A stretch of 64,000 bases of DNA from Desmonostoc muscorum LEGE 12446. Its GTDB lineage: Bacteria > Cyanobacteriota > Cyanobacteriia > Cyanobacteriales > Nostocaceae. The translations under genes and the position numbers were made by a program. The stretch spans positions 2,356,001 through 2,420,000 of the forward strand of contig NZ_JADEXS020000001.1 in assembly GCF_015207005.2 (NCBI RefSeq). The letters are read 5' to 3'. Numbering within the stretch: position 1 is the stretch's first letter; every line of letters begins with the position of its first letter. The notes under the pieces are model-generated. The model was not told the origin of the DNA and did no database searches. It worked only from the letters and a program-made list of their open reading frames with translations. Below, piece by piece: positions 46,867 to 55,153 of the stretch.

Positions 46867-47456
46867 TATGTAAATCCCATTAGATTGATTGCGTGAAAAA
46901 AGTAACTACACTCTAAAGCAAGAGCTAATTAATTTTTCGCTCTTGGCTATTAGAAGTAGGATAAAAACAGACTTACAGCAGAATTTAGGAGTAGAGCCTC
47001 TAGTCAAAATTGGTCAATTCACGAGCAGAACAGGCTTTATACCTAGTTACCATACTTAGTTTGTGTACTTCAGTCACTTGAAATTAGCTACAAAAAACAG
47101 GGAGTTTAGTGAACTGGAATTAGTACTAGAAATGAAAAGAGACATAAATGTTTTATTTCTGTATTAAAAAACTATGTATATTTTAACAAGTTTTTATTTA
47201 TATTAAATCCTACCCAGATTTTCGCATATATTTTTCAAATATTTTGCTGTCAAATTAGACGCTAATAACAACCAGCTTTTAATCAAAATATTTACAAAAT
47301 ACGTGAGTTAAATCTAAGTTAATATTACGCTGCTAATTTCCTTAATGTGCTTTTGAAAATAACATCTAAATGCATTATTTATGGCACACATTAGACTAGC
47401 TAAATCCTTGAAAATATCAAAAAAATCACCGATGATATAAATGTGAAGAGGAAATA
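46867..47456. other. Intergenic region upstream of the precursor array
   Basis: About 590 AT-rich bases without a convincing gene. The array needs its own promoter here because a terminator precedes it. A weak hairpin (CAAGAGC/GCTCTTG) lies at about 46918-46944. No consensus promoter can be placed with confidence. Confidence 0.5.
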
Positions 47457-47505
47457 CAAATCCTCCCAATAAATCAAACAAATTTACATTAGGAATAAAC
47501 CTACT

Positions 47506-47664
47506 ATGTCTAACATTGCAATCTCTAACCTACGTCCTGCTGGTGCTGACTTGTTTCAAGATTCCGAAAACTTTTTACATGAATTGACAGAACAAGAAAT
47601 TGCGGATGTTTTAGGTGGTGCTAGAGTCATCATTTTATTTACAGCACTTTGCTTCGAGTGGTAA
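47506..47664 (+). CDS. RiPP/bacteriocin precursor C, copy 1
   Basis: A 52-aa peptide too short for routine gene finders. The leader begins SNIAISNLRPAGADLFQDSE, contains HELTEQEIADVLGG and ends at a double glycine (residues 37-38). The 14-residue core is ARVIILFTALCFEW, hydrophobic with one Thr and one Cys, three positions apart. C39-peptidase cleavage after GG is expected from the export operon downstream. Its ribosome site is weaker (AGGA) than in the other three copies. Modification by the kinase/HopA1 pair is inference. Confidence 0.88.
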   Translation: MSNIAISNLRPAGADLFQDSENFLHELTEQEIADVLGGARVIILFTALCFEW

Positions 47665-47788
47665 GTATCTAAGTTCTAAATTTTAGAATTTAGATGAAAA
47701 TCCTAGCCTAAGGTAACAAACTTGGGCTGAACAACAAATAACAATCCTCCAATCAACTCAAATCAATTTACTTAGGAGTAAACCTACT

Positions 47789-47947
47789 ATGTCTAACATT
47801 GCAATCTCTAACCTACGTCCTGCTGGTGCTGACTTGTTTCAAGATTCCGAAAACTTTTTACATGAATTGACAGAACAAGAAATTGCGGATGTTTTAGGTG
47901 GTGCTAGAGTCATCATTTTATTTACAGCACTTTGCTTCGAGTGGTAA
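47789..47947 (+). CDS. RiPP/bacteriocin precursor C, copy 2
   Basis: Encodes the same 52-aa product as copy 1, with no coding difference. AGGAG lies 12 bases before the ATG. Its 3' spacer has the hairpin AGCCTAAG/CTTGGGCT without a T-run, so read-through to copy 3 is expected. Confidence 0.9.
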   Translation: MSNIAISNLRPAGADLFQDSENFLHELTEQEIADVLGGARVIILFTALCFEW

Positions 47948-48071
47948 GTATCTAAGTTCTAAATTTTAGAATTTAGATGAAAATCCTAGCCTAAGGTAAC
48001 AAACTTGGGCTGAACAACAAATAACAATCCTCCAATCAACTCAAATCAATTTACTTAGGAGTAAACCTACT

Positions 48072-48230
48072 ATGTCTAACATTGCAATCTCTAACCTACG
48101 TCCTGCTGGTGCTGACTTGTTTCAAGATTCCGAAAACTTTTTACATGAATTGACAGAACAAGAAATTGCGGATGTTTTAGGTGGTGCTAGAGTCATCATT
48201 TTATTTACAGCACTTTGCTTCGAGTGGTAA
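48072..48230 (+). CDS. RiPP/bacteriocin precursor C, copy 3
   Basis: Encodes the same 52-aa product. The spacer that follows carries small substitutions (AAATCGAGAATT, GTAATCAAACTT) and makes the next period 284, a hint of the recombination junction. Confidence 0.9.
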   Translation: MSNIAISNLRPAGADLFQDSENFLHELTEQEIADVLGGARVIILFTALCFEW

Positions 48231-48355
48231 GTATCTAAGTTCTAAAATCGAGAATTTAGATGAAAATCCCAGCCTAAGGTAATCAAACTTGGGCTGAACA
48301 ACAAATAGCAATCCTCCAACCAACTCAAATCAATTTACTTAGGAGTAAACCTACT

Positions 48356-48514
48356 ATGTCTAACATTGCAATCTCTAACCTACGTCCTGCTGGTGCTGAC
48401 TTGTTTCAAGATTCCGAAAACTTTTTACATGAATTGACAGAACAAGAAATTGCGGATGTTTTAGGTGGTGCTAGAGTCATCATTTTATTTACAGCACTTT
48501 GCTTCGAGTGGTAG
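48356..48514 (+). CDS. RiPP/bacteriocin precursor C, copy 4
   Basis: Encodes the same 52-aa product but ends in TAG rather than TAA. It is followed by a true terminator at 48570, the only one of the four with a T-run. Confidence 0.9.
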   Translation: MSNIAISNLRPAGADLFQDSENFLHELTEQEIADVLGGARVIILFTALCFEW

Positions 48515-48569
48515 TAAATACTTGTAAAAAGTATCTAACTTTTCAAACTTAGAAGTTAGATGAAAATCC

Positions 48570-48600
48570 CAGCCCAAGGCAATCAAGCTTGGGCTGTTTT
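48570..48600 (+). terminator. Terminator of the precursor array
   Basis: Perfect 9-bp stem CAGCCCAAG/CTTGGGCTG followed by TTTT. Copies 1-3 carry the same hairpin but with GAACAAC in place of the T-run, so only this copy should terminate. Confidence 0.88.
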
Positions 48601-48610
48601 GCGCTATTGA

Positions 48611-48704
48611 TATAGTGGTTGCCAACTAGATGAGGCACAGAAATTTTTAGGGGCGCATAACTATGCGCCCCTATTTGTACCTGACGAAAGCGATAAATGC
48701 TATA
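48611..48704. mobile_element. MITE-like repeat with a GGGGCGCA hairpin (copy 2)
   Basis: Starts TATAGTGGTT and ends with ATGCTATA, centred on the palindrome AGGGGCGCATAACTATGCGCCCCT, with GAGGCACAGAAA before and GTACCTGAC after. Same family as 9752-9857. Confidence 0.7.
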
Positions 48705-48809
48705 ACTCAATACGCTTGAAGGGTTATTAGTGTAGATAATTGGTCTTTGAAGACGCGATTTATCGCGTCTCTACATGAGGGTTTTGGGGTTATATCAACT
48801 GTATTGTCT

Positions 48810-48845
48810 AAAAAAGTAGGGTGGGAATTTTAATCCCCACCCTAC
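48810..48845 (-). terminator. Terminator of the leftward export operon
   Basis: On the minus strand, stem GTAGGGTGGG/CCCACCCTAC is followed by TTTTTT (the + strand A-run at 48810-48815). It lies 35 bases past the isomerase stop. Confidence 0.88.
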
Positions 48846-48879
48846 AAGGTCAAAAGATGAACTACTTGGTGTAGTCTAT

Positions 48880-49617
48880 TTAATTCAAAACTTTTGTAAT
48901 TTCAACTTGAGCAACTTGTGGTTTTAGCCATTGCTCGAACAAATCTATGCCAATTTTATGGCGCAGTACATTATCCAATTGGGGTTGAATAATTTCTTCA
49001 ACTAAAATCAGATGTATTCCTTTAGAAGTTACTATTGGTTTGAGAAGCTGTGGTGGCTTAGCAGCAAAAACAGCGGCAGAAATCTCTGGCTTTAAGTCTT
49101 TGCGGTACACTATCCCCCGATATCCGCTTTTTCGGCGTAATTCTTTATCCTGGATGTATTTGTGAGCAACATCATAAAAACTGATCTCGCCTTCCTGAAT
49201 GGCATAGAAAAGTTCTATTGCCAAGTCTTCATCATCTAGGACAACTTCATACATTACCACACCAACATAATCGAGTTGATTTTCAAAAAAGTAAGGTTCA
49301 ATTTTATCTAAAAATAGATGAGTTATTAACTTAGTAGAAAGAAGCCTGTTGTAGACAACTATTTCAAAACCATCTAAAGACAAACCATGTTTTTCTAGCC
49401 ACGCCCAGGTATCCTCAGCACTTTCTAGTTGATACATTAATCTGAATTTATCTGCTGCTTGCTGAAGTTCTTGACTTTCTACTGTGATGCCTACTGTAGC
49501 TGCTGCATTTTCAATAACTTTGCGATTAATAATCTCTTCAATTATCTCAGGAATTTTACAAGATAACTTGATTTGATTAAGAATATCTTCGTTGGTAATA
49601 GTGATAGATTCTGACAT
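48880..49617 (-). CDS. Parvulin/SurA-like peptidyl-prolyl isomerase of the export operon
   Basis: A 245-aa protein from the ATG at 49617 (a TTG five codons earlier is possible). It has an N-terminal SurA-type helical part (EDILNQIKLSCKIPEIIEEII). A PpiC-like domain follows, with GEISFYDVAHKYI, RKSGYRGIVYRKDLKPEISAAVF and ILVEEI. No signal peptide is seen. Isomerases of this kind accompany HlyD and C39 transporters in cyanobacterial bacteriocin loci and are thought to aid peptide folding or delivery. It is the last gene of the export operon, ending at a terminator. Confidence 0.85.
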   Translation of the reverse strand: MSESITITNEDILNQIKLSCKIPEIIEEIINRKVIENAAATVGITVESQELQQAADKFRLMYQLESAEDTWAWLEKHGLSLDGFEIVVYNRLLSTKLITHLFLDKIEPYFFENQLDYVGVVMYEVVLDDEDLAIELFYAIQEGEISFYDVAHKYIQDKELRRKSGYRGIVYRKDLKPEISAAVFAAKPPQLLKPIVTSKGIHLILVEEIIQPQLDNVLRHKIGIDLFEQWLKPQVAQVEITKVLN

Positions 49618-49723
49618 AATGTTTTTCTTCAAATTAGGTAAACAAATTGAAAGTGCAATAATCGCTTTTTTGTGTCCTGAAAGCTGAGGACAATGGATAA
49701 TGAGGTTAATTACTCTGAAATAT

Positions 49724-51250
49724 TTACAATTTCACACCTCCCTGCTGCAATTTCTTAAAGGGATCGAGTAGAAAATCAATAATTCGCCGCTGGCGTATAA
49801 TCACTTCAGCTGTTGCTGTATCCCCAGGACGCAAGGGAATACATTTGTTTGCTGAGGGAATACAATTCTGTTTTAGGGAAATATCTAAGTTATAAGCTGC
49901 CACTTTTCCATTAGGTGTATCTATTTCTGTGGTAGTAGGAGAAATTTTAATTAACTCACCTGATACAATTCCATAATCTTGAAATGGATAAGCATCTAAT
50001 TTAATTTTTACTGGCAGTCCTGTCCGCAAAGAACCACTTTCTGTGGTTGCCATTTGTGCCCGAATGATTAGAGGCGAATTTAGCGATGCAATTTCGGCTA
50101 CCATTGTCCCCGGTTGCACAACAGAACCAGCTTTTTCAATCGGTAGATGAAATAGTGTTCCACTAGTGGTAGCTCTGATTTCTCGTTGCCCTAACTGAAA
50201 TCTTAATGATAGAATTTGCCTTTTATTTTGAGCAATTTCTGATTGTAATGAAGTAATGTCAGTCTCCAAGCTTTTCTGTTGTTCGGCGATTTTTAGCACG
50301 GCTAGCTGACCAGAACGAGTCAAAGTTTCATAACTTCTTTCTTGTTCTTTTAGCCGTAATCTAGCCTGTTCTATATCCGCATTAGTTTGGCGAATACTCC
50401 GTTCGTAACTACTCTTTTGTTCTGCCAAAGTTAATTTAGCTTGTTCAATATCTGACTTACTCTGTTCATATAGTTTTTGTTTTTCTTTAGCTATATCTTC
50501 CTTTTCAACAACATTAATTTCTGGAACGACTCCTTCTTGTTTTAACTTGCTATAGCGTTCAACTTCCCGCTGAGTACTTATCAAACTACTCTCGACTATC
50601 TTACTACTAGTCCGACTATGTTCAAGAGTTTTCTGTGCTTGATTAACTTGAGCTAATTTTTCTTCTTTTTGTAATTCATAGGCATTCCTCAAAGCATCCA
50701 AATTCTGGCGTGCTTGATCGATTTGGGTCTGCTTTTCTAATTGTTGGGATTGATTTTGTTGCTGTTGAGTTGCTAAAGATACAAATATTTGATTTTTAGA
50801 TGCATTTAACTGAGCAAGTCGATTTAATTGTCCCTCTAATTTATCCTGTGCCTGCTGCAAGTCTGCTTTGACGAGTTCGGATTCTAATACCAATAAAGTC
50901 TGTCCAGCCCTTACTGTATCACCTTCTTTGACTCGAATTTGGGCAACAGTTCCCGCCACAGCAGCATCGAGCTTAATTGTTTTTTCTTTAGGCTCAGTTC
51001 GCCCTCTTGCTGTACCAGTTTCATCAACTTTAGATAGCATTGCCCAAGGTAAAACTATAGATACAAATATCACTAAAAAATACAGTAATCCTCTTGTCCA
51101 AACCTGGGGAAAGCTATCAAGTGATTCCTTGGTAATTTCAGACCAATCATCAGTTGATTTGGCTGATATTTCGGAAGGTAACATTTCCTGCTGAAATATT
51201 TCTTCTGGTACTGAGTTAGTCACTCGTCCATTCAATATAGTATCTGGCAT
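49724..51250 (-). CDS. HlyD-family membrane fusion protein
   Basis: A 508-aa periplasmic adaptor anchored by one membrane segment (about residues 55-75, YFLVIFVSIVLPWAML). A lipoyl-like half (AAVAGTVAQIRVKEGDTVRAGQ) precedes a long Gln-rich coiled coil (about 130-350), then the second lipoyl half (EIRATTSGTLFHLPIEKAGSV) and a C-terminal beta domain (IRQRRIIDFLLDPFKKL). It links the ABC transporter to an outer-membrane TolC-type channel, which is not encoded here. It sits 74 bases after the transporter gene. Confidence 0.94.
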   Translation of the reverse strand: MPDTILNGRVTNSVPEEIFQQEMLPSEISAKSTDDWSEITKESLDSFPQVWTRGLLYFLVIFVSIVLPWAMLSKVDETGTARGRTEPKEKTIKLDAAVAGTVAQIRVKEGDTVRAGQTLLVLESELVKADLQQAQDKLEGQLNRLAQLNASKNQIFVSLATQQQQNQSQQLEKQTQIDQARQNLDALRNAYELQKEEKLAQVNQAQKTLEHSRTSSKIVESSLISTQREVERYSKLKQEGVVPEINVVEKEDIAKEKQKLYEQSKSDIEQAKLTLAEQKSSYERSIRQTNADIEQARLRLKEQERSYETLTRSGQLAVLKIAEQQKSLETDITSLQSEIAQNKRQILSLRFQLGQREIRATTSGTLFHLPIEKAGSVVQPGTMVAEIASLNSPLIIRAQMATTESGSLRTGLPVKIKLDAYPFQDYGIVSGELIKISPTTTEIDTPNGKVAAYNLDISLKQNCIPSANKCIPLRPGDTATAEVIIRQRRIIDFLLDPFKKLQQGGVKL

Positions 51251-51324
51251 AATTATTCGTGATACAGATTTTTAAAGGTGGGTAATTTATGAACCATTAA
51301 TTATGACTTTTCTAATTTCATAGT

Positions 51325-54054
51325 TTACGCTGCCACCTGTAATTGCTGTTGATTAAGATAGAAATAATGTCCCCGTTTTGCCATCAATTCTTCATGATTT
51401 CCACTCTCAATTAACACACCTCTATCTAGTACCAATATCAAATCGGCATTTCGGATCGTTGAAAGACGATGGGCGATTACTAATGTGGTTCTTCCCCTAA
51501 GAATTGTGTTGAAGTTCTGCTGGATAATTCTCTCTGATTCTGTATCTAGATGGGAAGTTGCCTCATCTAAAACCAATAACTCAGGATTACCTAATAAAGC
51601 CCTGGCGATCGCTATTCTCTGTCTTTGTCCGCCAGATAACAATCCCCCGCCTTCACCAATTTGGGTTTCATACCCCATTGGTAATTTTTTAATAAATTCA
51701 TCAGCACCCGCTAATTTTGCTGCCTGCATCACTTCTTCTAAAGCTGCCCCAGGATGCCCTAAGCTAATATTGTCTCGAATTGTGCCGCCGAATAAAAAGG
51801 TATCTTGATCGACTACCCCAACTTGTTGGCGTAAGGAACTCAAGGAAATGCTAGTAATATCTTGTCCATCAATCAAAATTTTGCCATCTGTGGGAGGATA
51901 CAATCCTAAAACTAATTTAGAAATGGTAGTTTTTCCAGAACCACTACGCCCCACCAGTGCCACCATTTGCCCCGGTTTTACTTCAAAGCTGAGATTCTCT
52001 AAAATATTCATCTCGCTTTCTGGGTGATAGCGAAAGGTCACTTTTTCAAAGCGAATATTTCCTTGAAGTCTGGGTAAATTTTGCCGTGGCTGGTGATGTA
52101 AATCTTCTTCTGGTTCTGCATCTAATACATCATTAATACGTTCTATAGCAATGACGACTTCTTGAAACTGATTCCACAATACAGTTAAGCGTTGAAAGGG
52201 CGTAATAATATTACCCAATAGCATATTAAATGCTACTAGTTGTCCAATGGTTAATTGGTCGTGAATAACTTGGTAAGCCCCGAACCACAGCAAAGCAGTA
52301 GTCATCAGCGCTTGAATTGTGTTACTGAAGATTTGCAGCCTATTGCTAATAACTTGTCCAGCAAAATTAGTTTTTACTTCTTTATTTAATAACTCTTCCC
52401 AATGCCAACGTACTGTTTGTTCTACCGCCGTAGCTTTCACTGTCCGCACACCAGTTAGGGCTTCAATTAAGTAACTACCTTCTTTGGCGGTACCATTAAA
52501 TATTTCTCTGGAAATTTTTTGTAAAAAAGGTGTGGCAATCAATGCTAGTAAGGCAAAAGGCGGAATTATTAACAATGCCAGCAACGCCATTTTCCAACTG
52601 TACCAAAACATTAATCCGACATAGATAAAGACGGTGAGTAAATCTAAGAGGATTGATAATGCTTCACCAGAAAGAAAGCGTTGAATTTTACGGTTTTCTT
52701 GGACGCGAGAGATAATATCGCCGACGTAACGGGACTCGAAGAAATTCAAGGGTAGTCGTAGGGTATGGCGAATAAACCCTACAATTAGTGCCAAGTCTAT
52801 GCGATTGGCTGTGTGATCTAGGAGATATTGGCGCAACCCTGTCATGGCTACCCGGAACAGGTTAAACATTAGCAACCCTATGCCTACGGCTGTTAAGGTG
52901 AGTTCCGATCGCTGCACCACTACCCGATCTAAAATTAACTGGGTGAATAAGGGAGTTACAAGTCCAAATATCTGGATAAATACCGAAGCAATAAACACCT
53001 CCACCATCACTAAAGCGTGAGGCCTCATCAACTCAAAGAACTGCCAAAAGGGTGTAGAACTGTCTTGAGTCTCTTTCAACATCGCTGTCGGTTGCAGCAG
53101 CAATGTGTAACCAGTCCAATTAGCTTTAAATTCAGCGTGGCTGAGGGTGCGTTGACCGATCGCCGGATCGGCTACAATCACCTGTTTAGGGGTAACTTCG
53201 TAGACAACGATGTAATGGTTGCCTTCCCAATGCACAATGGCAGGTAAGCTTTGCTTCGCTAATTGCTGAAGTCCAGCTTTTACAGGTCTTGTGGCAAAGC
53301 CGAGACTTTCGGCTGCTACTAATAATCCCCGCAAAGATGCACCATTACGGTCTACGTTGGCAATATCTCGTAAGCGATTGACGCTAAAGCGTTTTCCCCA
53401 ATAGCGAGACACCATCACCAAACAAGCTGCACCGCAGTCAGATGCACTCTGTTGGGCAAAAAACGGATAACGCCGCGTCACTCGCTGCCATAAATGCCCT
53501 ACTTGCTGAGTGGGATTGGGAAAATAGGCTTTGCTAATCTTCTTCCCGTGGGGTAAATCGGCTGGCTGTGACGAAATGTCTGTTTCATAATCCGTATTTG
53601 ACTCAACTGCGTCCACAGCAGAGTTAGCAGATTCCTCTTGTTGGGGTGTGAGGGATAGTGCCCTAGCCCACAAATTTTCCCGAATTTGAGGATATTTAGC
53701 CATTAATGACGACAACACCCCACTGGGAATAAAGCATAGTTGCAGATTTACCGAAGCCCTAGCAGTGTAGGGCGGAAATTTTGCATCTGGGAACAAGGTA
53801 CATTCCCCAAATGAGTCTCCGGTTTCTAAAGTAGCGATTAATTCATCGGCACTATCGAGCAATCTTACCTTGCCAGCGATCGCAATATATATACCTGCTT
53901 CGGCTTCTGTTGCTTGCCAAAATTTACCGACTTTGGGGTTACTTTCTTTAAATTCTCGAAGATATCGTTGATATTCCTCTGTTGGAATAGAATACCCCAG
54001 GATATTGTTAAGCTGTTGTAGAGAAACCAACTGATTCGCTAGATGGTGTACCAT
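51325..54054 (-). CDS. C39-peptidase ABC transporter with N-terminal cyclic-nucleotide-type domain
   Basis: A 909-aa exporter that cleaves double-glycine leaders and translocates the core (PCAT type). Parts in order: a cNMP-binding-like domain (about residues 30-140, GDSFGECTLFP), a complete C39 peptidase with Cys207 (SDCGAACL), His280 (GNHYIVVY) and Asp296 (VADPAIG), six membrane segments (about 350-620), then the ATPase with GRSGSGKTT, LLSGGQRQR and VLDEATS. All catalytic residues are present. It is the best candidate protease/exporter for the GG-leader peptides upstream. It follows the HTH gene by 32 bases. Confidence 0.95.
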   Translation of the reverse strand: MVHHLANQLVSLQQLNNILGYSIPTEEYQRYLREFKESNPKVGKFWQATEAEAGIYIAIAGKVRLLDSADELIATLETGDSFGECTLFPDAKFPPYTARASVNLQLCFIPSGVLSSLMAKYPQIRENLWARALSLTPQQEESANSAVDAVESNTDYETDISSQPADLPHGKKISKAYFPNPTQQVGHLWQRVTRRYPFFAQQSASDCGAACLVMVSRYWGKRFSVNRLRDIANVDRNGASLRGLLVAAESLGFATRPVKAGLQQLAKQSLPAIVHWEGNHYIVVYEVTPKQVIVADPAIGQRTLSHAEFKANWTGYTLLLQPTAMLKETQDSSTPFWQFFELMRPHALVMVEVFIASVFIQIFGLVTPLFTQLILDRVVVQRSELTLTAVGIGLLMFNLFRVAMTGLRQYLLDHTANRIDLALIVGFIRHTLRLPLNFFESRYVGDIISRVQENRKIQRFLSGEALSILLDLLTVFIYVGLMFWYSWKMALLALLIIPPFALLALIATPFLQKISREIFNGTAKEGSYLIEALTGVRTVKATAVEQTVRWHWEELLNKEVKTNFAGQVISNRLQIFSNTIQALMTTALLWFGAYQVIHDQLTIGQLVAFNMLLGNIITPFQRLTVLWNQFQEVVIAIERINDVLDAEPEEDLHHQPRQNLPRLQGNIRFEKVTFRYHPESEMNILENLSFEVKPGQMVALVGRSGSGKTTISKLVLGLYPPTDGKILIDGQDITSISLSSLRQQVGVVDQDTFLFGGTIRDNISLGHPGAALEEVMQAAKLAGADEFIKKLPMGYETQIGEGGGLLSGGQRQRIAIARALLGNPELLVLDEATSHLDTESERIIQQNFNTILRGRTTLVIAHRLSTIRNADLILVLDRGVLIESGNHEELMAKRGHYFYLNQQQLQVAA

Positions 54055-54086
54055 GAATCTCTAAATCTTTTGCTAATTTTGTGAAT

Positions 54087-54680
54087 TTAAAAGTTAATAG
54101 TTAAAAGTTCGGAATTTTCCCGGATATTTGCCGATTTCAGGTCACTAATCAAGATTTTGGAACTCGTAGCCTGTTCGATGTTATTTGCTTGAGGATTGTT
54201 AGCTTTCGGTCGTGTGGATAATCCCATCTGTTTGAGTAGTCGCTTGAGATGGCGATCGCTTACTTCAATCCCAAATTCTTTTGCCAAATGTTTCCCTAAC
54301 CAATTTGCTGTCCACCGCCGAAAAGAATAGCCATGATCGCGGGGACTACTATTAATCAATTCTTTCAAACGTTCTAAATACTCGTCATTGACTGCCTTCG
54401 GGCGACCAATGGGGCAATCTTGCCATTGATGCGCCATCCCCGTCCGGGCTATGTGCGTCCAATGCCTTGCTGTTGCTGGACAACATCCCAAAATTTGACA
54501 AATCTGGGTTTGAGTTTTTCCCTCATCTGCCAACAACATGATTTCAATGCGCTGTCGGTAAGACTCTGGTAAACTTTTCTGTAAATTTACTAGCAGTAGT
54601 TTACGCTGAAATGATGTTAAATACTTACTAGTAGTCCCATTTGTATATTTTGTTGGAATTTTAGTTTCACAGTCAGACAT
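54087..54680 (-). CDS. Orphan IS630-type helix-turn-helix protein
   Basis: A 197-aa DNA-binding protein. The N-terminal helix-turn-helix (MLLADEGKTQTQICQILG) and a second winged-helix part (YSFRRWTANWLGKHLAKEFG, then DRHLKRLLKQMGLSTRP) are the N-terminal half of an IS630-family transposase. The DDE catalytic domain is absent and the gene stops soon after. It is transcribed with the ABC exporter, so I infer a domesticated regulator, but a transposase remnant is possible. No inverted repeats surround it. Confidence 0.75.
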   Translation of the reverse strand: MSDCETKIPTKYTNGTTSKYLTSFQRKLLLVNLQKSLPESYRQRIEIMLLADEGKTQTQICQILGCCPATARHWTHIARTGMAHQWQDCPIGRPKAVNDEYLERLKELINSSPRDHGYSFRRWTANWLGKHLAKEFGIEVSDRHLKRLLKQMGLSTRPKANNPQANNIEQATSSKILISDLKSANIRENSELLTINF

Positions 54681-55153
54681 ATACGTACAATCACTTAATT
54701 TACAGACACGTAAATATCTTATGCTTGATGCATAATTTGGCAGATATTTCTAACATAAGTAGAAATAGCTAGAGATATTGCAAAAACTAGTTTTACCTTG
54801 TATCTGTATTACTTATCACCTTTGGCTTTTCATTTTATGCAAAAAAGAAAATTTTAAGCAAGTGATATTTATTACAGCAGCTTTTGGATGTTGCTTTTTG
54901 AGGTATAGGTTAAGCTACAAATCGTATTTATATAAATTCCGAAAATAGTCGCTCGATCTTAATAAACTTTTTGTAAAGATAAATGAATTTCTGGTGAACA
55001 GAGAAAAAAGGAGTCGTGGCGGGATCGCTGTCACTACGGATGAAAATTTCTTTGAGAGCGGTTTTCAATTCCATAGACCACAGGCATTAAGGCACAATTA
55101 TTGTGCCCCAACAATGAACTGTATTCTGTGGATGTGAGAATTGCTGTAACGGC
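54681..55153. other. Intergenic region upstream of the export operon
   Basis: About 470 AT-rich bases with no gene seen. It should hold the promoter of the leftward export operon. A hairpin-like GGCATTAAGGCACAATTATTGTGCC lies at about 55083-55107 and may terminate the leftward kinase gene that ends at 55154, although no T-run is obvious. Confidence 0.5.

Larger units (their letters stand above)
47457..48600 (+). repeat. Four-copy 283-bp tandem repeat carrying precursor genes
   Basis: The start codons lie 283, 283 and 284 bases apart. The 156 coding bases before the stop are identical in all four copies. The spacers between copies 1-2 and 2-3 are nearly identical, the spacer of copy 3 is slightly diverged, and the segment after copy 4 is the most different. 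The stretch just before copy 1 is a diverged version of the repeat border. This points to recent amplification by unequal crossover plus gene conversion. Confidence 0.95.

Noticed and set aside
43238..48514. Class I-IV lanthipeptide or Nif11/nitrile-hydratase-leader locus
   Set aside because: No LanB, LanM, LanKC or LanL gene is present, and the leaders lack the Nif11 and NHLP hallmarks as I can judge by eye.
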